DNA of 64,000 bases from Casp-actino8 sp964614655. Lineage in GTDB: Bacteria; Actinomycetota; Acidimicrobiia; Acidimicrobiales; Ilumatobacteraceae. Positions 7,667 to 15,710 of the stretch are shown here, one piece after another; the stretch's first letter is position 1; each line of letters starts with the position of its first letter. The stretch is from the NCBI GenBank assembly GCA_964614655.1, contig CAZTPF010000003.1, positions 1 to 64,000 of the forward strand, written 5' to 3'. The translations under genes and the position numbers were made by a program. Under the pieces are notes generated by a model. The model saw only the letters and a program-made list of their open reading frames with translations, did not search any database and had not been told where the DNA came from.

Positions 7667-8083
7667 ATGTTGATGCCTCGCAAAGTCGCGCACCGCAAGC
7701 ACCACCGCGGTCGCATGAAGGGATCGACCAAGGGCGGTAGCGCCCTTGCTTTCGGTCAGTACGGAATCCAGGCCCTCGAACCGGCGTGGCTCACGGCCCG
7801 TCAGATCGAAGCCGCTCGTATCGCCATGACCCGTCACATCAAGCGTGGCGGAAAGGTCTGGATCAACGTCTTCCCCGACAAGCCGGTCACCAAGAAGCCG
7901 GCCGAGACCCGCATGGGTTCGGGCAAGGGCAACCCCGAGTTCTGGGTGGCCGTCGTGAAGCCGGGTCGTGTTCTGTTCGAACTGTCGTTCCCGAACGAGG
8001 AGCAGGCTCGCGCCGCTCTCGCCAAGGCCGTGCAGAAGCTCCCGATCAAGGCCCGCATCATCAGCCGAGAGGAGTCGATCTGA
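7667..8083 (+). CDS. rplP: 50S ribosomal protein L16
   Basis: 138 residues, usual length. MLMPRKVAHRKHHRGRMKG opens as L16 does, and ETRMGSGKGNPEFWVAVVKPG contains the conserved Arg and Gly-rich loop near the peptidyl transferase and A-site finger. It starts 3 nt after rpsC. The in-frame ATG two codons downstream is a weaker start candidate. Confidence 0.97.
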   Translation: MLMPRKVAHRKHHRGRMKGSTKGGSALAFGQYGIQALEPAWLTARQIEAARIAMTRHIKRGGKVWINVFPDKPVTKKPAETRMGSGKGNPEFWVAVVKPGRVLFELSFPNEEQARAALAKAVQKLPIKARIISREESI

Positions 8084-8084
8084 C

Positions 8085-8312
8085 ATGGCCGGCAAGTTGA
8101 AGAAGGAACGCGCCGACCTCGCCGAGCTCGATCTCGCATCGCTGGTGTCGCAGTTGAAGGCCGCCAAGCAGGAAGCGCTCAACCTGCGTTTCCGCAATGC
8201 GACCGGACAGCTCGAAGACCACAGCGAGTTGCGCGCCGTTCGTCGTCGTATCGCTCGTATCAACACCCAGATCCGCAAGCGAGAGATCGCCGCGGCCGAG
8301 GCCGGAGAGTGA
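8085..8312 (+). CDS. rpmC: 50S ribosomal protein L29
   Basis: 75 residues from ATG 8085, one base after the rplP stop. Two long helices are visible, with the family core LKAAKQEALNLRFRNATGQL and then RRRIARINTQIRKRE. L29 lies beside L23 at the tunnel exit. A longer open frame upstream is out of register with L29 proteins and was not used. Confidence 0.95.
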   Translation: MAGKLKKERADLAELDLASLVSQLKAAKQEALNLRFRNATGQLEDHSELRAVRRRIARINTQIRKREIAAAEAGE

Positions 8313-8314
8313 AC

Positions 8315-8599
8315 ATGGCCGAGAACACCGAAACGACCGAAGGAACCGAGCGCAAGGCGCGCAAGGTCCGTGACGGCATCGTCATCTCCTCGAAGATGGA
8401 CCGCACCCTCGTGGTCGCCGTCGTCGAGCGAGTTCGCCATCCCAAGTACAACAAGTTCGTGATGCGCACCAAGAAGCTGTACGCACACGACGAAGCCAAT
8501 GACGCTCGCGAGGGCGACAAGGTGCGCGTCATGGAGACCCGCCCGCTGTCGAAGACCAAGCGCTGGCGTCTCGTCGAAGTCGTCGAGCGGGCCAAGTGA
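8315..8599 (+). CDS. rpsQ: 30S ribosomal protein S17
   Basis: 94 residues from ATG 8315, 2 nt after rpmC; a GTG two codons earlier is in frame. The first 20 residues are an acidic and polar leader, then the OB-fold with VSSKMDRTLVV-like core (ISSKMDRTLVVAVVERVRHP) and RVMETRPLSKTKRWRLVEVV. S17 binds 16S rRNA helix 11 early in assembly. Confidence 0.95.
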   Translation: MAENTETTEGTERKARKVRDGIVISSKMDRTLVVAVVERVRHPKYNKFVMRTKKLYAHDEANDAREGDKVRVMETRPLSKTKRWRLVEVVERAK

Positions 8600-8627
8600 T
8601 CGGCCGAGGAACGAACGAGGATTCACC

Positions 8628-8996
8628 ATGATTCAGCAGGAGAGCCGACTCCGGGTCGCCGACAACAGCGGCGCCAAGGAAGTGTTGGTCATCAAGGTGT
8701 TGGGCGGCACGCGCCGTCGCTACGCCTCGATCGGCGACATCTTCGTGGCGACCGTCAAGGACGCCATCCCGGGTGCAGGTGTGAAGAAGGGCGAAGTCGT
8801 CAAGTGCGTCGTCGTCCGCACCAAGAAGGAGCGTCGTCGTCCCGACGGCAGCTACATCCGTTTCGACGAGAACGCAGCCGTCGTGATCAAGGACGACATG
8901 ACACCCCGTGGAACCCGAATCTTCGGACCAGTGGGACGCGAGCTTCGCGACAAGAAGTTCATGCGCATCGTGTCGCTGGCCCCGGAGGTGTTGTGA
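8628..8996 (+). CDS. rplN: 50S ribosomal protein L14
   Basis: 122 residues from ATG 8628, exactly the usual L14 length. It starts MIQQESRLRVADNSGAKEVL and contains GAGVKKGEVVKCVVVRTKKE and the C-terminal RELRDKKFMRIVSLAPEVL. L14 contacts L19 and 16S rRNA at the subunit bridge and is a docking site for silencing factor RsfS. ACGAGG precedes the ATG. Confidence 0.97.
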   Translation: MIQQESRLRVADNSGAKEVLVIKVLGGTRRRYASIGDIFVATVKDAIPGAGVKKGEVVKCVVVRTKKERRRPDGSYIRFDENAAVVIKDDMTPRGTRIFGPVGRELRDKKFMRIVSLAPEVL

Positions 8997-8997
8997 C

Positions 8998-9300
8998 ATG
9001 AAGATCCAGAAGGGCGACACCGTCATCGTGATCTCGGGCAAGGACCGCGGCAAGGAAGGCGTGGTCTCACGCGTCATGCCCACCAAGAACCGAGTCATCG
9101 TCGAAGGTGTCAACATCGCCAAGAAGCACCAGAAGCCGCGCAAGGCCAACGAGCAGGGCGGCATCATCGACCGCGACATGCCGATCCACGTCTCGAACGT
9201 GATGCTCGTTCACCGCGGCGAGCCCACTCGCGTGGGTTTCAAGGTGAACGCCGACGGAACCAAGGTGCGTATCGCCAAGCGCACCGGTGAGGAGATCTGA
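8998..9300 (+). CDS. rplX: 50S ribosomal protein L24
   Basis: 100 residues from ATG 8998, one base after rplN. The KOW motif is at the start (KIQKGDTVIVISGKDRGKEG), followed by VEGVNIAKKHQKP. L24 is an assembly initiator protein near the tunnel exit. The TGA overlaps the rplE ATG. Confidence 0.96.
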   Translation: MKIQKGDTVIVISGKDRGKEGVVSRVMPTKNRVIVEGVNIAKKHQKPRKANEQGGIIDRDMPIHVSNVMLVHRGEPTRVGFKVNADGTKVRIAKRTGEEI

Positions 9301-9929
9301 TGTCGACCACCACCGCACCGCGTCTCAAGATCAAGTACGACACCGCCGTTCGCGATCAGCTGAAGGCCGAGCTCGGCCTCTCGAACGTGATGGAAGTGCC
9401 GCGTCTCGAGAAGATCGTGATCAACATGGGCGTCGGCAAGGCGACTCAGCAGCCGTCGCTGCTCGAGGGCGCCGTGGCCGATCTCACCAAGATCGCCGGT
9501 CAGAAGCCGGTCGTCACCAAGGCCCGCGATTCGATCGCCAACTTCAAGTTGCGTGAAGGTCAGTCGATCGGCTGCAAGGTCACCTTGCGCGGCGATCGCA
9601 TGTGGGAGTTCTTCGATCGCGTCCTGGCCGTCGCCATTCCGCGAATCCGAGACTTCCGCGGCCTCAACCCCTACTCGTGGGACGGTCGTGGCAACTACAC
9701 CTTCGGTCTCGCCGACCAGACGGTGTTCCCCGAAATCGATTACGACAAGATCGACGCTCCTCGTGGCATGGACATCACCATCGTCACCACGGCCACCAAC
9801 GACGTGGCCGGCAAGGCGTTGCTCGACGCGTTCGGCTTCCCCTTCAAGAAGGGTGCCGATGCGGCCGCTATCCCGAAGAAGAAGAAGTCCACTCGTCGCG
9901 GCCCGGTCACGGGCAAGAAGAAGAAGTAG
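9300..9929 (+). CDS. rplE: 50S ribosomal protein L5
   Basis: 209 residues; L5 is usually about 180. The core is standard: PRLEKIVINMGVG, then QKPVVTKARDSIANFKLREG and the C-terminal FPEIDYDKID and GMDITIVTTA. The extra 25-30 residues at the end are Lys-rich (KKKKSTRRG and so on) and may contact rRNA. L5 binds 5S rRNA in the central protuberance. The start shares a base with the rplX stop. Confidence 0.97.
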   Translation: MSTTTAPRLKIKYDTAVRDQLKAELGLSNVMEVPRLEKIVINMGVGKATQQPSLLEGAVADLTKIAGQKPVVTKARDSIANFKLREGQSIGCKVTLRGDRMWEFFDRVLAVAIPRIRDFRGLNPYSWDGRGNYTFGLADQTVFPEIDYDKIDAPRGMDITIVTTATNDVAGKALLDAFGFPFKKGADAAAIPKKKKSTRRGPVTGKKKK

Positions 9930-9944
9930 TAGAGGTCCGAGAAC

Positions 9945-10130
9945 ATGGCCAAGAAGTCATTGATCAACAAGGCGGCTGGAAAGCCCAAGTTCAAGGTCCG
10001 CGGCTACACGCGTTGTCGCAAGTGCGGCCGCGCTCGTTCCGTGTATCGCAAGTTCGGACTCTGCCGTGTGTGTCTGCGCGACATGGCGCACGCCGGCGAG
10101 ATCCCTGGTCTGACGAAGTCGAGCTGGTGA
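9945..10130 (+). CDS. rpsZ: 30S ribosomal protein S14, zinc-binding short form
   Basis: 61 residues. Cys24-x2-Cys27 and Cys40-x2-Cys43 form the zinc ribbon (CRKCGRARSVYRKFGLCRVC), so this is the C+ type Z form rather than the about 100-residue zinc-free S14. No zinc-free paralogue is seen in the window. S14 sits in the 30S head near S3 and S10. Confidence 0.97.
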   Translation: MAKKSLINKAAGKPKFKVRGYTRCRKCGRARSVYRKFGLCRVCLRDMAHAGEIPGLTKSSW

Positions 10131-10137
10131 GGTACCG

Positions 10138-10539
10138 ATGCTGACAGATCCCATTGCCGACATGCTCACCCGCATCCGCAACGCCAACGTTGCGATGCAC
10201 GACGAGGTGAAGATGCCGTCGTCCAAGCAGAAGGTCGCCCTGGCCAAGGTGCTGGAGCAGGAGGGTTACATCTCCGGTTTCCAGGTCGCCCCGAACCCGA
10301 AGGGTCCGGGCCAGGTGCTCACCATCTCCATGAAGTACTCCGAGGAGCGTCGTCGCACCATCGCGGGTATCAAGCGTATTTCGACACCTGGTCTGCGGGT
10401 CTACCGCAAGTCCAACACCGTGCCTCGCGTGCTCGGTGGTCTCGGTGTCGCCGTCCTGTCCACCAGTCAGGGACTCATGACCGACCGTGAAGCGCGCAAG
10501 CGCAAGGTCGGCGGCGAAGTCCTCTGTTACGTGTGGTGA
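10138..10539 (+). CDS. rpsH: 30S ribosomal protein S8
   Basis: 133 residues, normal. It starts MLTDPIADMLTRIRNAN and ends in the family stretch ISTSQGLMTDREARKRKVGGEVLCYVW (here with LSTSQG). S8 binds the central domain of 16S rRNA and, in many bacteria, represses the spc operon. It begins 7 nt after rpsZ. Confidence 0.97.
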   Translation: MLTDPIADMLTRIRNANVAMHDEVKMPSSKQKVALAKVLEQEGYISGFQVAPNPKGPGQVLTISMKYSEERRRTIAGIKRISTPGLRVYRKSNTVPRVLGGLGVAVLSTSQGLMTDREARKRKVGGEVLCYVW

Positions 10540-10554
10540 CGAGAGGAGCCCGAC

Positions 10555-11097
10555 ATGTCACGTATCGGTAAAGCACCCATCACGGTTCCCTCCGGAGTCG
10601 AGGTGACAGTGAGCAGCAACTCGGTCACCGTCAAGGGTCCGAAGGGCACGCTCACCCGTCCGCTCATCGGCGGAATCACGGTTCGCCAGGAGGAGAACAC
10701 TCTTCTCGTCGAGCGTCCCGACGATCTTCGCGAGTCGCGCAGTCTGCACGGACTCACCCGCGCTCTCGTCAACAACATGGTGGTCGGCGTCACCGACGGT
10801 TTCCAGAAGGAACTCGAGATCATCGGCGTCGGTTACCGTGCCGAAGCCAAGGGTCCGAGCGCATTGCGTCTCAACCTTGGCTTCTCGCATCCGGTCGATT
10901 TCCCGGGCCCCGACGGTGTCACCTTCGAAGTCCCGGCCCAGACCCGGATCATCGTGAAGGGAATCGACAAGGAATTGGTCGGCCAGGTGGCGGCCAACAT
11001 CCGCTCGATCCGTAAGCCCGAGCCCTACAAGGGCAAGGGAGTTCGTTACCTCGACGAGCGCGTCCTGCGCAAGGCCGGCAAAGCCGGCAAGAAGTGA
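10555..11097 (+). CDS. rplF: 50S ribosomal protein L6
   Basis: 180 residues, normal. MSRIGKAPITVPSGVEVTV opens the first of two related domains; the C-terminal domain has the signature ANIRSIRKPEPYKGKGVRY. L6 lies near the sarcin-ricin loop and L10 stalk base. GAGAGGAG precedes the ATG. Confidence 0.97.
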   Translation: MSRIGKAPITVPSGVEVTVSSNSVTVKGPKGTLTRPLIGGITVRQEENTLLVERPDDLRESRSLHGLTRALVNNMVVGVTDGFQKELEIIGVGYRAEAKGPSALRLNLGFSHPVDFPGPDGVTFEVPAQTRIIVKGIDKELVGQVAANIRSIRKPEPYKGKGVRYLDERVLRKAGKAGKK

Positions 11098-11116
11098 TGG
11101 TCGGTAGGGAGACGTC

Positions 11117-11485
11117 ATGACCAAGATCAGCAATCAGCGTCGTACCGGCCGCCTGCGCCGCCACACGCGAGTCCGCAAGAAGATTCACGGCACCGCCGAG
11201 CGTCCGCGCTTGTCGCTCTACCGTTCCAACAAGCACCTCATCCTGCAGGTCATCGACGACGATCGTGGTGTCACGATCGCGTCGGCCACCTCGGTCGAGG
11301 CCGACCAGCGCAAGGCCGGCGGCGGGGCAACCGTCGCCGCGGCCTCGCAGCTCGGTCGTCTCGTGGCCGAGCGCGCCAAGGCTGCAGGTGTGACCAAGGT
11401 GGTGTTCGACCGTGGTGGATACCTCTACCAGGGTCGTGTCGCCGCCGTCGCCGAAGCGGCTCGTGAAGCCGGACTGGAGTTCTGA
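11117..11485 (+). CDS. rplR: 50S ribosomal protein L18
   Basis: 122 residues. The RPRLSLYRSNKHLILQVIDD stretch and the C-terminal FDRGGYLYQGRVAAVAEAAREAGL are typical of L18, which binds 5S rRNA with L5. GTAGGGAGACG precedes the ATG. The TGA shares a base with the rpsE ATG. Confidence 0.97.
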   Translation: MTKISNQRRTGRLRRHTRVRKKIHGTAERPRLSLYRSNKHLILQVIDDDRGVTIASATSVEADQRKAGGGATVAAASQLGRLVAERAKAAGVTKVVFDRGGYLYQGRVAAVAEAAREAGLEF

Positions 11486-12069
11486 TGTCGAACGCACCTG
11501 CGAACAATCCCCGCCAGCCCGGTGGACCCCAGGACGGCCGCGAGTCGCGTGTCATCCACATCAACCGCGTGGCCAAGGTCGTCAAGGGCGGTCGTCGCTT
11601 CTCGTTCACCGCGCTCGTGGTGGTCGGTGACGGCAACGGTCGAGTCGGTCTCGGGTACGGCAAGGCCAAGGAAGTTCCGTTGGCCATCCAGAAGGGAACC
11701 GAGGACGCCAAGCGCAACATGTTCGCCGTGGCTCTCGCCGGTAGCACCATCACCCATCCGGTGATCGGTGTTCTTGGCGCTGGTCGCGTCATGTTGAAGC
11801 CGGCCGCTCCCGGTACCGGAGTCATCGCCGGTGGTGCCGCCCGCATCATTCTCGAAGAGGCCGGAATCCACGACGTGCTGTGCAAGTCGCTCGGATCGTC
11901 CAACGCCATCAACGTGGCTCGCGCCACGATCGAGGGACTCAAGTCGTTGCAGCGGCCCGACGAAGTCGCGGCCCGTCGCGGTCTCCCGGCCGATTCGTTC
12001 GTGCCGAAGGGACTTCTGAAGGCCTACACCGAGCGCGAGCGCGCAGTAGCGGCAGGGGAGGTGCACTGA
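11485..12069 (+). CDS. rpsE: 30S ribosomal protein S5
   Basis: 194 residues, with an N-terminal polar tail of about 30 residues before the double-stranded RNA binding-like domain (RVAKVVKGGRRFSFTALVVVGD). The C-terminal half shows GVIAGGAARIILEEAGI. S5 affects decoding accuracy and contacts S4 and S8. Start overlaps the rplR stop by one base. Confidence 0.97.
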   Translation: MSNAPANNPRQPGGPQDGRESRVIHINRVAKVVKGGRRFSFTALVVVGDGNGRVGLGYGKAKEVPLAIQKGTEDAKRNMFAVALAGSTITHPVIGVLGAGRVMLKPAAPGTGVIAGGAARIILEEAGIHDVLCKSLGSSNAINVARATIEGLKSLQRPDEVAARRGLPADSFVPKGLLKAYTERERAVAAGEVH

Positions 12070-12071
12070 TC

Positions 12072-12266
12072 GTGGCCGACACCATCATCGTCAAGCAGAT
12101 CAAGTCGGGTGACCACGTGAAGCCGAAGGCTCGTGGCACTCTGCGTGCCCTCGGTCTCGGCCGGATCGGCCAGACCAACACGTTGCCCGACCGTCCCGAA
12201 ATCCGGGGCATGATCGCCCGAGTTCCGCATCTCATCGAGGTGACGGAATCCCACAAGGAGAACTGA
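12072..12266 (+). CDS. rpmD: 50S ribosomal protein L30
   Basis: 64 residues from GTG 12072, 2 nt after rpsE; GCAGGGGAGG lies just upstream inside rpsE. The core TLRALGLGRIGQTNTLPD and IRGMIARVPHLIEV identify L30. A longer in-frame extension upstream overlaps rpsE and is not supported by the family. Confidence 0.93.
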   Translation: MADTIIVKQIKSGDHVKPKARGTLRALGLGRIGQTNTLPDRPEIRGMIARVPHLIEVTESHKEN

Positions 12267-12268
12267 CC

Positions 12269-12760
12269 ATGCGCGTCGACGAACTCTCACCAGCACCTGG
12301 TGCCAAGCACCGCAAGAAGCGCGTCGGTCGCGGTATCGGCGGCAAGGGCGGCAAGACCGCGGGTCGCGGTACCAAGGGCCAGCACTCACGAGGGCGCGGC
12401 AAGGTGGCTCGCGGTTTCGAAGGCGGTCAGATGCCCTTGAAGCAGCGAGTGCCGAAGTTGAAGGGATTCAACAACCCCTTCCGCGTCGAGTACCAGGCTG
12501 TCAATCTCGACACCATCAACGAACTCGAGGAGTCGTCGGTCGATCCCGACGTGCTCTTGAAGCGCGGAGTTCTTCACAAGGGATCGTTCGTGAAGGTTCT
12601 CGCCCGTGGCGAGATCACTCGCAAGGTCGACGTGTCGGCCCACGCCGTGTCGAAAGCCGCCCAGTCGGCGATCGAAGCGGCCGGTGGCTCGGTCACGATC
12701 ATCCCGCTGCCCTACAAGGTCCGTCCGGCCGCCAAGGGCAATCAGTTCACCAACCGCTGA
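12269..12760 (+). CDS. rplO: 50S ribosomal protein L15
   Basis: 163 residues, slightly long. It starts MRVDELSPAPGAKHRKKRVGRG, followed by the Gly-rich rRNA-binding arm (GTKGQHSRGRGK) and the C-terminal domain with KVLARGEITRKVDVSAHAVS. L15 is a late assembly protein of the 50S. It starts 2 nt after rpmD. Confidence 0.97.
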   Translation: MRVDELSPAPGAKHRKKRVGRGIGGKGGKTAGRGTKGQHSRGRGKVARGFEGGQMPLKQRVPKLKGFNNPFRVEYQAVNLDTINELEESSVDPDVLLKRGVLHKGSFVKVLARGEITRKVDVSAHAVSKAAQSAIEAAGGSVTIIPLPYKVRPAAKGNQFTNR

Positions 12761-12775
12761 TCGCGAGGAGCATTC

Positions 12776-14098
12776 GTGCTGTCGAATCTGGCCAACATGT
12801 TCAAGGTCGCCGACCTGCGGAACAAGATCTTGTTCACCGTGGGGATGGTGCTGTTGTACCGACTCGGGACGTTCATTCGCGTCCCCGGTATCGACGATCA
12901 GGCCGTTCGCCAGCTCCGTGAGTCGGCTCGTCAGCAGGGTGCACTCGGCTTCTTGAACCTGTTCTCCGGCGGTGCGTTCTCGAGCTTCGCGATCTTCGCG
13001 CTCGGGATCATGCCCTACATCACGGCGAGCATCATCATGCAGGTTCTCACCGTGGTGATTCCGAAGCTCGAACAGTGGCAGCAGGAAGGTGCCGTCGGTC
13101 AGCGAAAGATCACGCAGTGGACTCGTTACGTCACGATGTCGATCGCGTTGCTCCAGGCAGCCGGCCTCACGTTCATCTTCGGCCAGGGTCGGGGCTCGGC
13201 CTTCTTCACGGCTTCCACGACGGCTCCCGACATCATCCTTCTTCCCGATGGCATGTGGCCCCGAGGTCTGCTCGTGATCATGTCGCTCGTCGCCGGAACG
13301 GCTCTGCTCATGTGGATGGGCGAGATCATGTCGCAGCGCGGGATCGGCAACGGCATGAGCATCCTGATCTTCGCGTCGGTCGTGAGCAGCCTGCCCTTCA
13401 GTTACTACTCACTTCTTCAGAGCAAGAAGTGGGTCGTGTTCTCGATTCTCATCGCAGTCTCCATCGGCATCCTGGTGGCGGTCGTGCGGGTCGAACTCGG
13501 CCAGCGTCGTATTCCCGTTCAGTTCGCCAAGCGTGTGGTGGGCCGTCGTATGTACGGCGGTCAGAGCACGTACATCCCGCTCAAGGTCAATCAGAGCGGC
13601 ATCATTCCGATCATCTTCGCCAGCTCGGTGTTGCTCCTCCCGGTGCTGCTCACCAACGTGATCGGTAGCGATTCCGGTTGGCGCCGGAGCCTGACCGAGT
13701 GGGTCGACCGCAATCTCGTGAGCTCGCAGGGTCTGCTCTACATCATCACGTTCGCGTTGTTGATCATCGCCTTCGCCTACTTCTACAACTCGATTGCGTT
13801 CGATCCCGTCCGACAGGCCGATCAGATCCGCCGTCAGGGTGGATTCATCCCGGGTATTCGGCCCGGACCGCAGACCGAGTCGTTCCTCGGCAAGGTGGTC
13901 AACCGCATCACCTTGCCCGGTGCTCTCTTCGTGGCCTTCATCGCGATCCTTCCCTACATCGTGCTCTGGATCGGAGACGTGCAGACGTTCCCGTTCGCCG
14001 GCACCACGGTGCTCATCGCCGTGGGCGTTGCCCTCGAACTGATGCGTCAGATCGATGCGCAGCTCATGTTGCGCAACTACGAGGGATTCCTGAAGTGA
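12776..14098 (+). CDS. secY: protein translocase subunit SecY
   Basis: 440 residues with ten expected membrane segments. It is the channel of the Sec translocon with SecE and SecG. Landmarks: GTFIRVPGIDD in the first loop, GIMPYITASIIMQ (segment 2/plug region), PVQFAKRVVGRRMYGGQSTYIPLKVNQSGIIPIIFASS, and the cytoplasmic loop IRRQGGFIPGIRPG. GTG start at 12776 with GCGAGGAG upstream. It closes the spc-type cluster and is followed by adk. Confidence 0.97.
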   Translation: MLSNLANMFKVADLRNKILFTVGMVLLYRLGTFIRVPGIDDQAVRQLRESARQQGALGFLNLFSGGAFSSFAIFALGIMPYITASIIMQVLTVVIPKLEQWQQEGAVGQRKITQWTRYVTMSIALLQAAGLTFIFGQGRGSAFFTASTTAPDIILLPDGMWPRGLLVIMSLVAGTALLMWMGEIMSQRGIGNGMSILIFASVVSSLPFSYYSLLQSKKWVVFSILIAVSIGILVAVVRVELGQRRIPVQFAKRVVGRRMYGGQSTYIPLKVNQSGIIPIIFASSVLLLPVLLTNVIGSDSGWRRSLTEWVDRNLVSSQGLLYIITFALLIIAFAYFYNSIAFDPVRQADQIRRQGGFIPGIRPGPQTESFLGKVVNRITLPGALFVAFIAILPYIVLWIGDVQTFPFAGTTVLIAVGVALELMRQIDAQLMLRNYEGFLK

Positions 14099-14133
14099 CG
14101 TCGATCCGGCGTCGTGGAGCACGCCGGGGCTGA

Positions 14134-14802
14134 GTGATGATCGCGGGGGTCCGCCTCATCATCATCGGCCGCCAGGGCGCCGGCAAGGGCACGCAGTGTC
14201 AGCGTTTGTCGCGCCATTACGTCGTCCCGCACATCTCCACGGGTGAGATGCTGCGCGCCGCCGTTCGTGAAGGCACCGAGCTCGGCCGCATGGCCAAACA
14301 GGTGATCGAATCGGGCCAGCTGGTCGGAGACGACATCATGGTGGGCCTGGTTCGGGATCGGCTGGCTCAGGACGACGCCCGAAATCGGGGTTACATCCTC
14401 GACGGTTTCCCACGCACGGTGAATCAGGCGATCGAACTCGACCACATCACCGAGTCGGCTCCGATTCACGTGGTCATCGACCTCGACGTACCCCGCGATC
14501 TGGTCCTGGCTCGGATCTCGGCCCGACGGGTCTGCCGGGACTGCGGCACCAACTACACGTCCACCGGCCGCGAACGCCGACCCTGGACCTGCGACGTGTG
14601 CGGGGGAGACGTCGTGCAGCGAGGTGACGACTCCGAGGAAGCCGTCAACCGGCGACTCGACCTGTACGAGTCCCAGACGTCTCCTCTTCTCGAGTTCTAC
14701 GGATCGGCTGGACGCCTGGTCGTGGTCGACGGCACGGCCTCTCCCGATGTGGTGTTCGGGCGCCTCACGGCCGCCATCGACGCCGCCCGCAACCCTGGTT
14801 GA
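14134..14802 (+). CDS. adk: adenylate kinase
   Basis: About 222 residues; interconverts ATP plus AMP and two ADP. P-loop GRQGAGKGT at 12-20, AMP-binding ISTGEMLR, then DGFPRTVNQ. The lid is the long, zinc-type form with Cys134, Cys137, Cys153 and Cys156. GTG 14134 and ATG 14137 are both possible starts. In many bacteria map follows adk; here there is a 142-nt gap and then infA, so methionine aminopeptidase must be encoded elsewhere. Confidence 0.96.
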   Translation: MMIAGVRLIIIGRQGAGKGTQCQRLSRHYVVPHISTGEMLRAAVREGTELGRMAKQVIESGQLVGDDIMVGLVRDRLAQDDARNRGYILDGFPRTVNQAIELDHITESAPIHVVIDLDVPRDLVLARISARRVCRDCGTNYTSTGRERRPWTCDVCGGDVVQRGDDSEEAVNRRLDLYESQTSPLLEFYGSAGRLVVVDGTASPDVVFGRLTAAIDAARNPG

Positions 14803-14863
14803 GGCGGTGTTCGGAGGCTCGGAGTGGCGTGGTCGGCCCGGTGGGGACCGGGAAACACGCCGG

Positions 14864-14869
14864 TAGCAT
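14864..14869 (+). promoter_or_regulatory. candidate -10 box upstream of infA
   Basis: TAGCAT in the adk-infA gap, the same type of hexamer found before other genes here. It would give a leader of about 70 nt containing a small hairpin (GAGGG-CGA-CCCTC at about 14884-14896). No good -35 is visible. Confidence 0.35.
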
Positions 14870-14944
14870 GGCAACTCGGCCCTGAGGGCGACCCTCGGTC
14901 GCGCCACAGTCAGCCACCCGATTTCGACCGCCGAGGAGGCAGTT

Positions 14945-15169
14945 CTGGCCAAACCCAAAGACGACGCCATCTTGCTGGAAGGCACGATTCTCGAATCACT
15001 CCCGAACGCGATGTTCCGGGTCGAACTCGAGAACGGCCACAAGGTGTTGGCGCACATCTCCGGAAAGATGCGCATGAACTACATCCGCATCCTTCCCGGC
15101 GACAAGGTTCAAGTCGAACTGACCCCGTACGACCTCACCCGAGGTCGTATCACCTACCGCTACAAGTGA
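14945..15169 (+). CDS. infA: translation initiation factor IF-1, apparent CTG start
   Basis: 74 residues if translation begins at CTG 14945: (M)AKPKDDAILLEGTILE, an ordinary IF-1 N-terminus. The strong Shine-Dalgarno GAGGAGG at 14934-14940 is 4-5 nt upstream of the CTG and fixes it as the start. The next in-frame candidate (TTG 14972) would delete the first nine residues of the conserved part. The OB-fold is complete (FRVELENGHKVLAHISGKMR, RILPGDKVQVELTPYDL). IF-1 blocks the A site during initiation. Either a genuine rare start codon or a G-to-C base error. Confidence 0.92.
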   Translation: MAKPKDDAILLEGTILESLPNAMFRVELENGHKVLAHISGKMRMNYIRILPGDKVQVELTPYDLTRGRITYRYK

Positions 15170-15191
15170 ACGACAAGAAGTGAGATGACCG

Positions 15192-15305
15192 ATGAAGGTC
15201 CGACCGAGCGTCAAGAAGATCTGTGAAAAGTGCAAAGTGATCCGCCGTCATGGGCGCGTCATGGTCATTTGTGAGAACCCGCGCCACAAGCAGCGGCAGG
15301 GCTAA
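15192..15305 (+). CDS. rpmJ: 50S ribosomal protein L36, zinc-binding form
   Basis: 37 residues: MKVRPSVKKICEKCKVIRR and so on. Cys11, Cys14, Cys27 and His32 make the zinc site, so it is the C+ form. It lies between infA and rpsM, its usual place in the alpha-type cluster. Too short for common ORF cut-offs, but unmistakable. Confidence 0.96.
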   Translation: MKVRPSVKKICEKCKVIRRHGRVMVICENPRHKQRQG

Positions 15306-15326
15306 AGAGAAAGCAGCAACGAGTCA

Positions 15327-15707
15327 ATGGCACGAATTTCCGGCGTCGACATCCCCCGCGAGAAGCGGTTGGAGATCTCTCTGACCTACATCTTCGGAAT
15401 CGGCAAGCCCACCGCGCAGAAGATCTGCGCCGAGTGCGGCCTCGATCCCAACACCCGTGTTCGCGACCTCACCGAAGACGAGATCAACAAGATCCGTGGT
15501 TGGGTCGACCAGAACATCACCGTCGAAGGCGACCTGCGCCGCGAAGTGCAGCAGGACATCAAGCGCAAGATCGAAATTCAGTGTCTGCAGGGCGTCCGTC
15601 ATCGCAAGGGACTCCCCGTGCGCGGTCAGCGCACCAAGACCAACGCTCGTTCACGTAAGGGCCCGAAGAAGACCGTGGCCAACAAGAAGAAGGCAGTGAG
15701 GAAGTAA
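15327..15707 (+). CDS. rpsM: 30S ribosomal protein S13
   Basis: 126 residues. MARISGVDIPREKRLEISLTY is the standard start, the helix-two-turn-helix region has TYIFGIGKPTAQKIC, and the C-terminus has RGQRTKTNARSRKGPKK, the basic tail reaching the P-site tRNA. S13 and S19 form the head-to-head bridge with the 50S. AGAGAAAGCAGC precedes the ATG. Confidence 0.97.
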   Translation: MARISGVDIPREKRLEISLTYIFGIGKPTAQKICAECGLDPNTRVRDLTEDEINKIRGWVDQNITVEGDLRREVQQDIKRKIEIQCLQGVRHRKGLPVRGQRTKTNARSRKGPKKTVANKKKAVRK

Positions 15708-15710
15708 GCC

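Noticed and set aside
6368..8629. 753-codon open frame on the minus strand across rplV-rpsQ
   Set aside because: It is antisense to six certain ribosomal genes, low in protein character (His/Asp/Gly-rich shadow composition), and matches no family. High-GC genes often leave such frames open.
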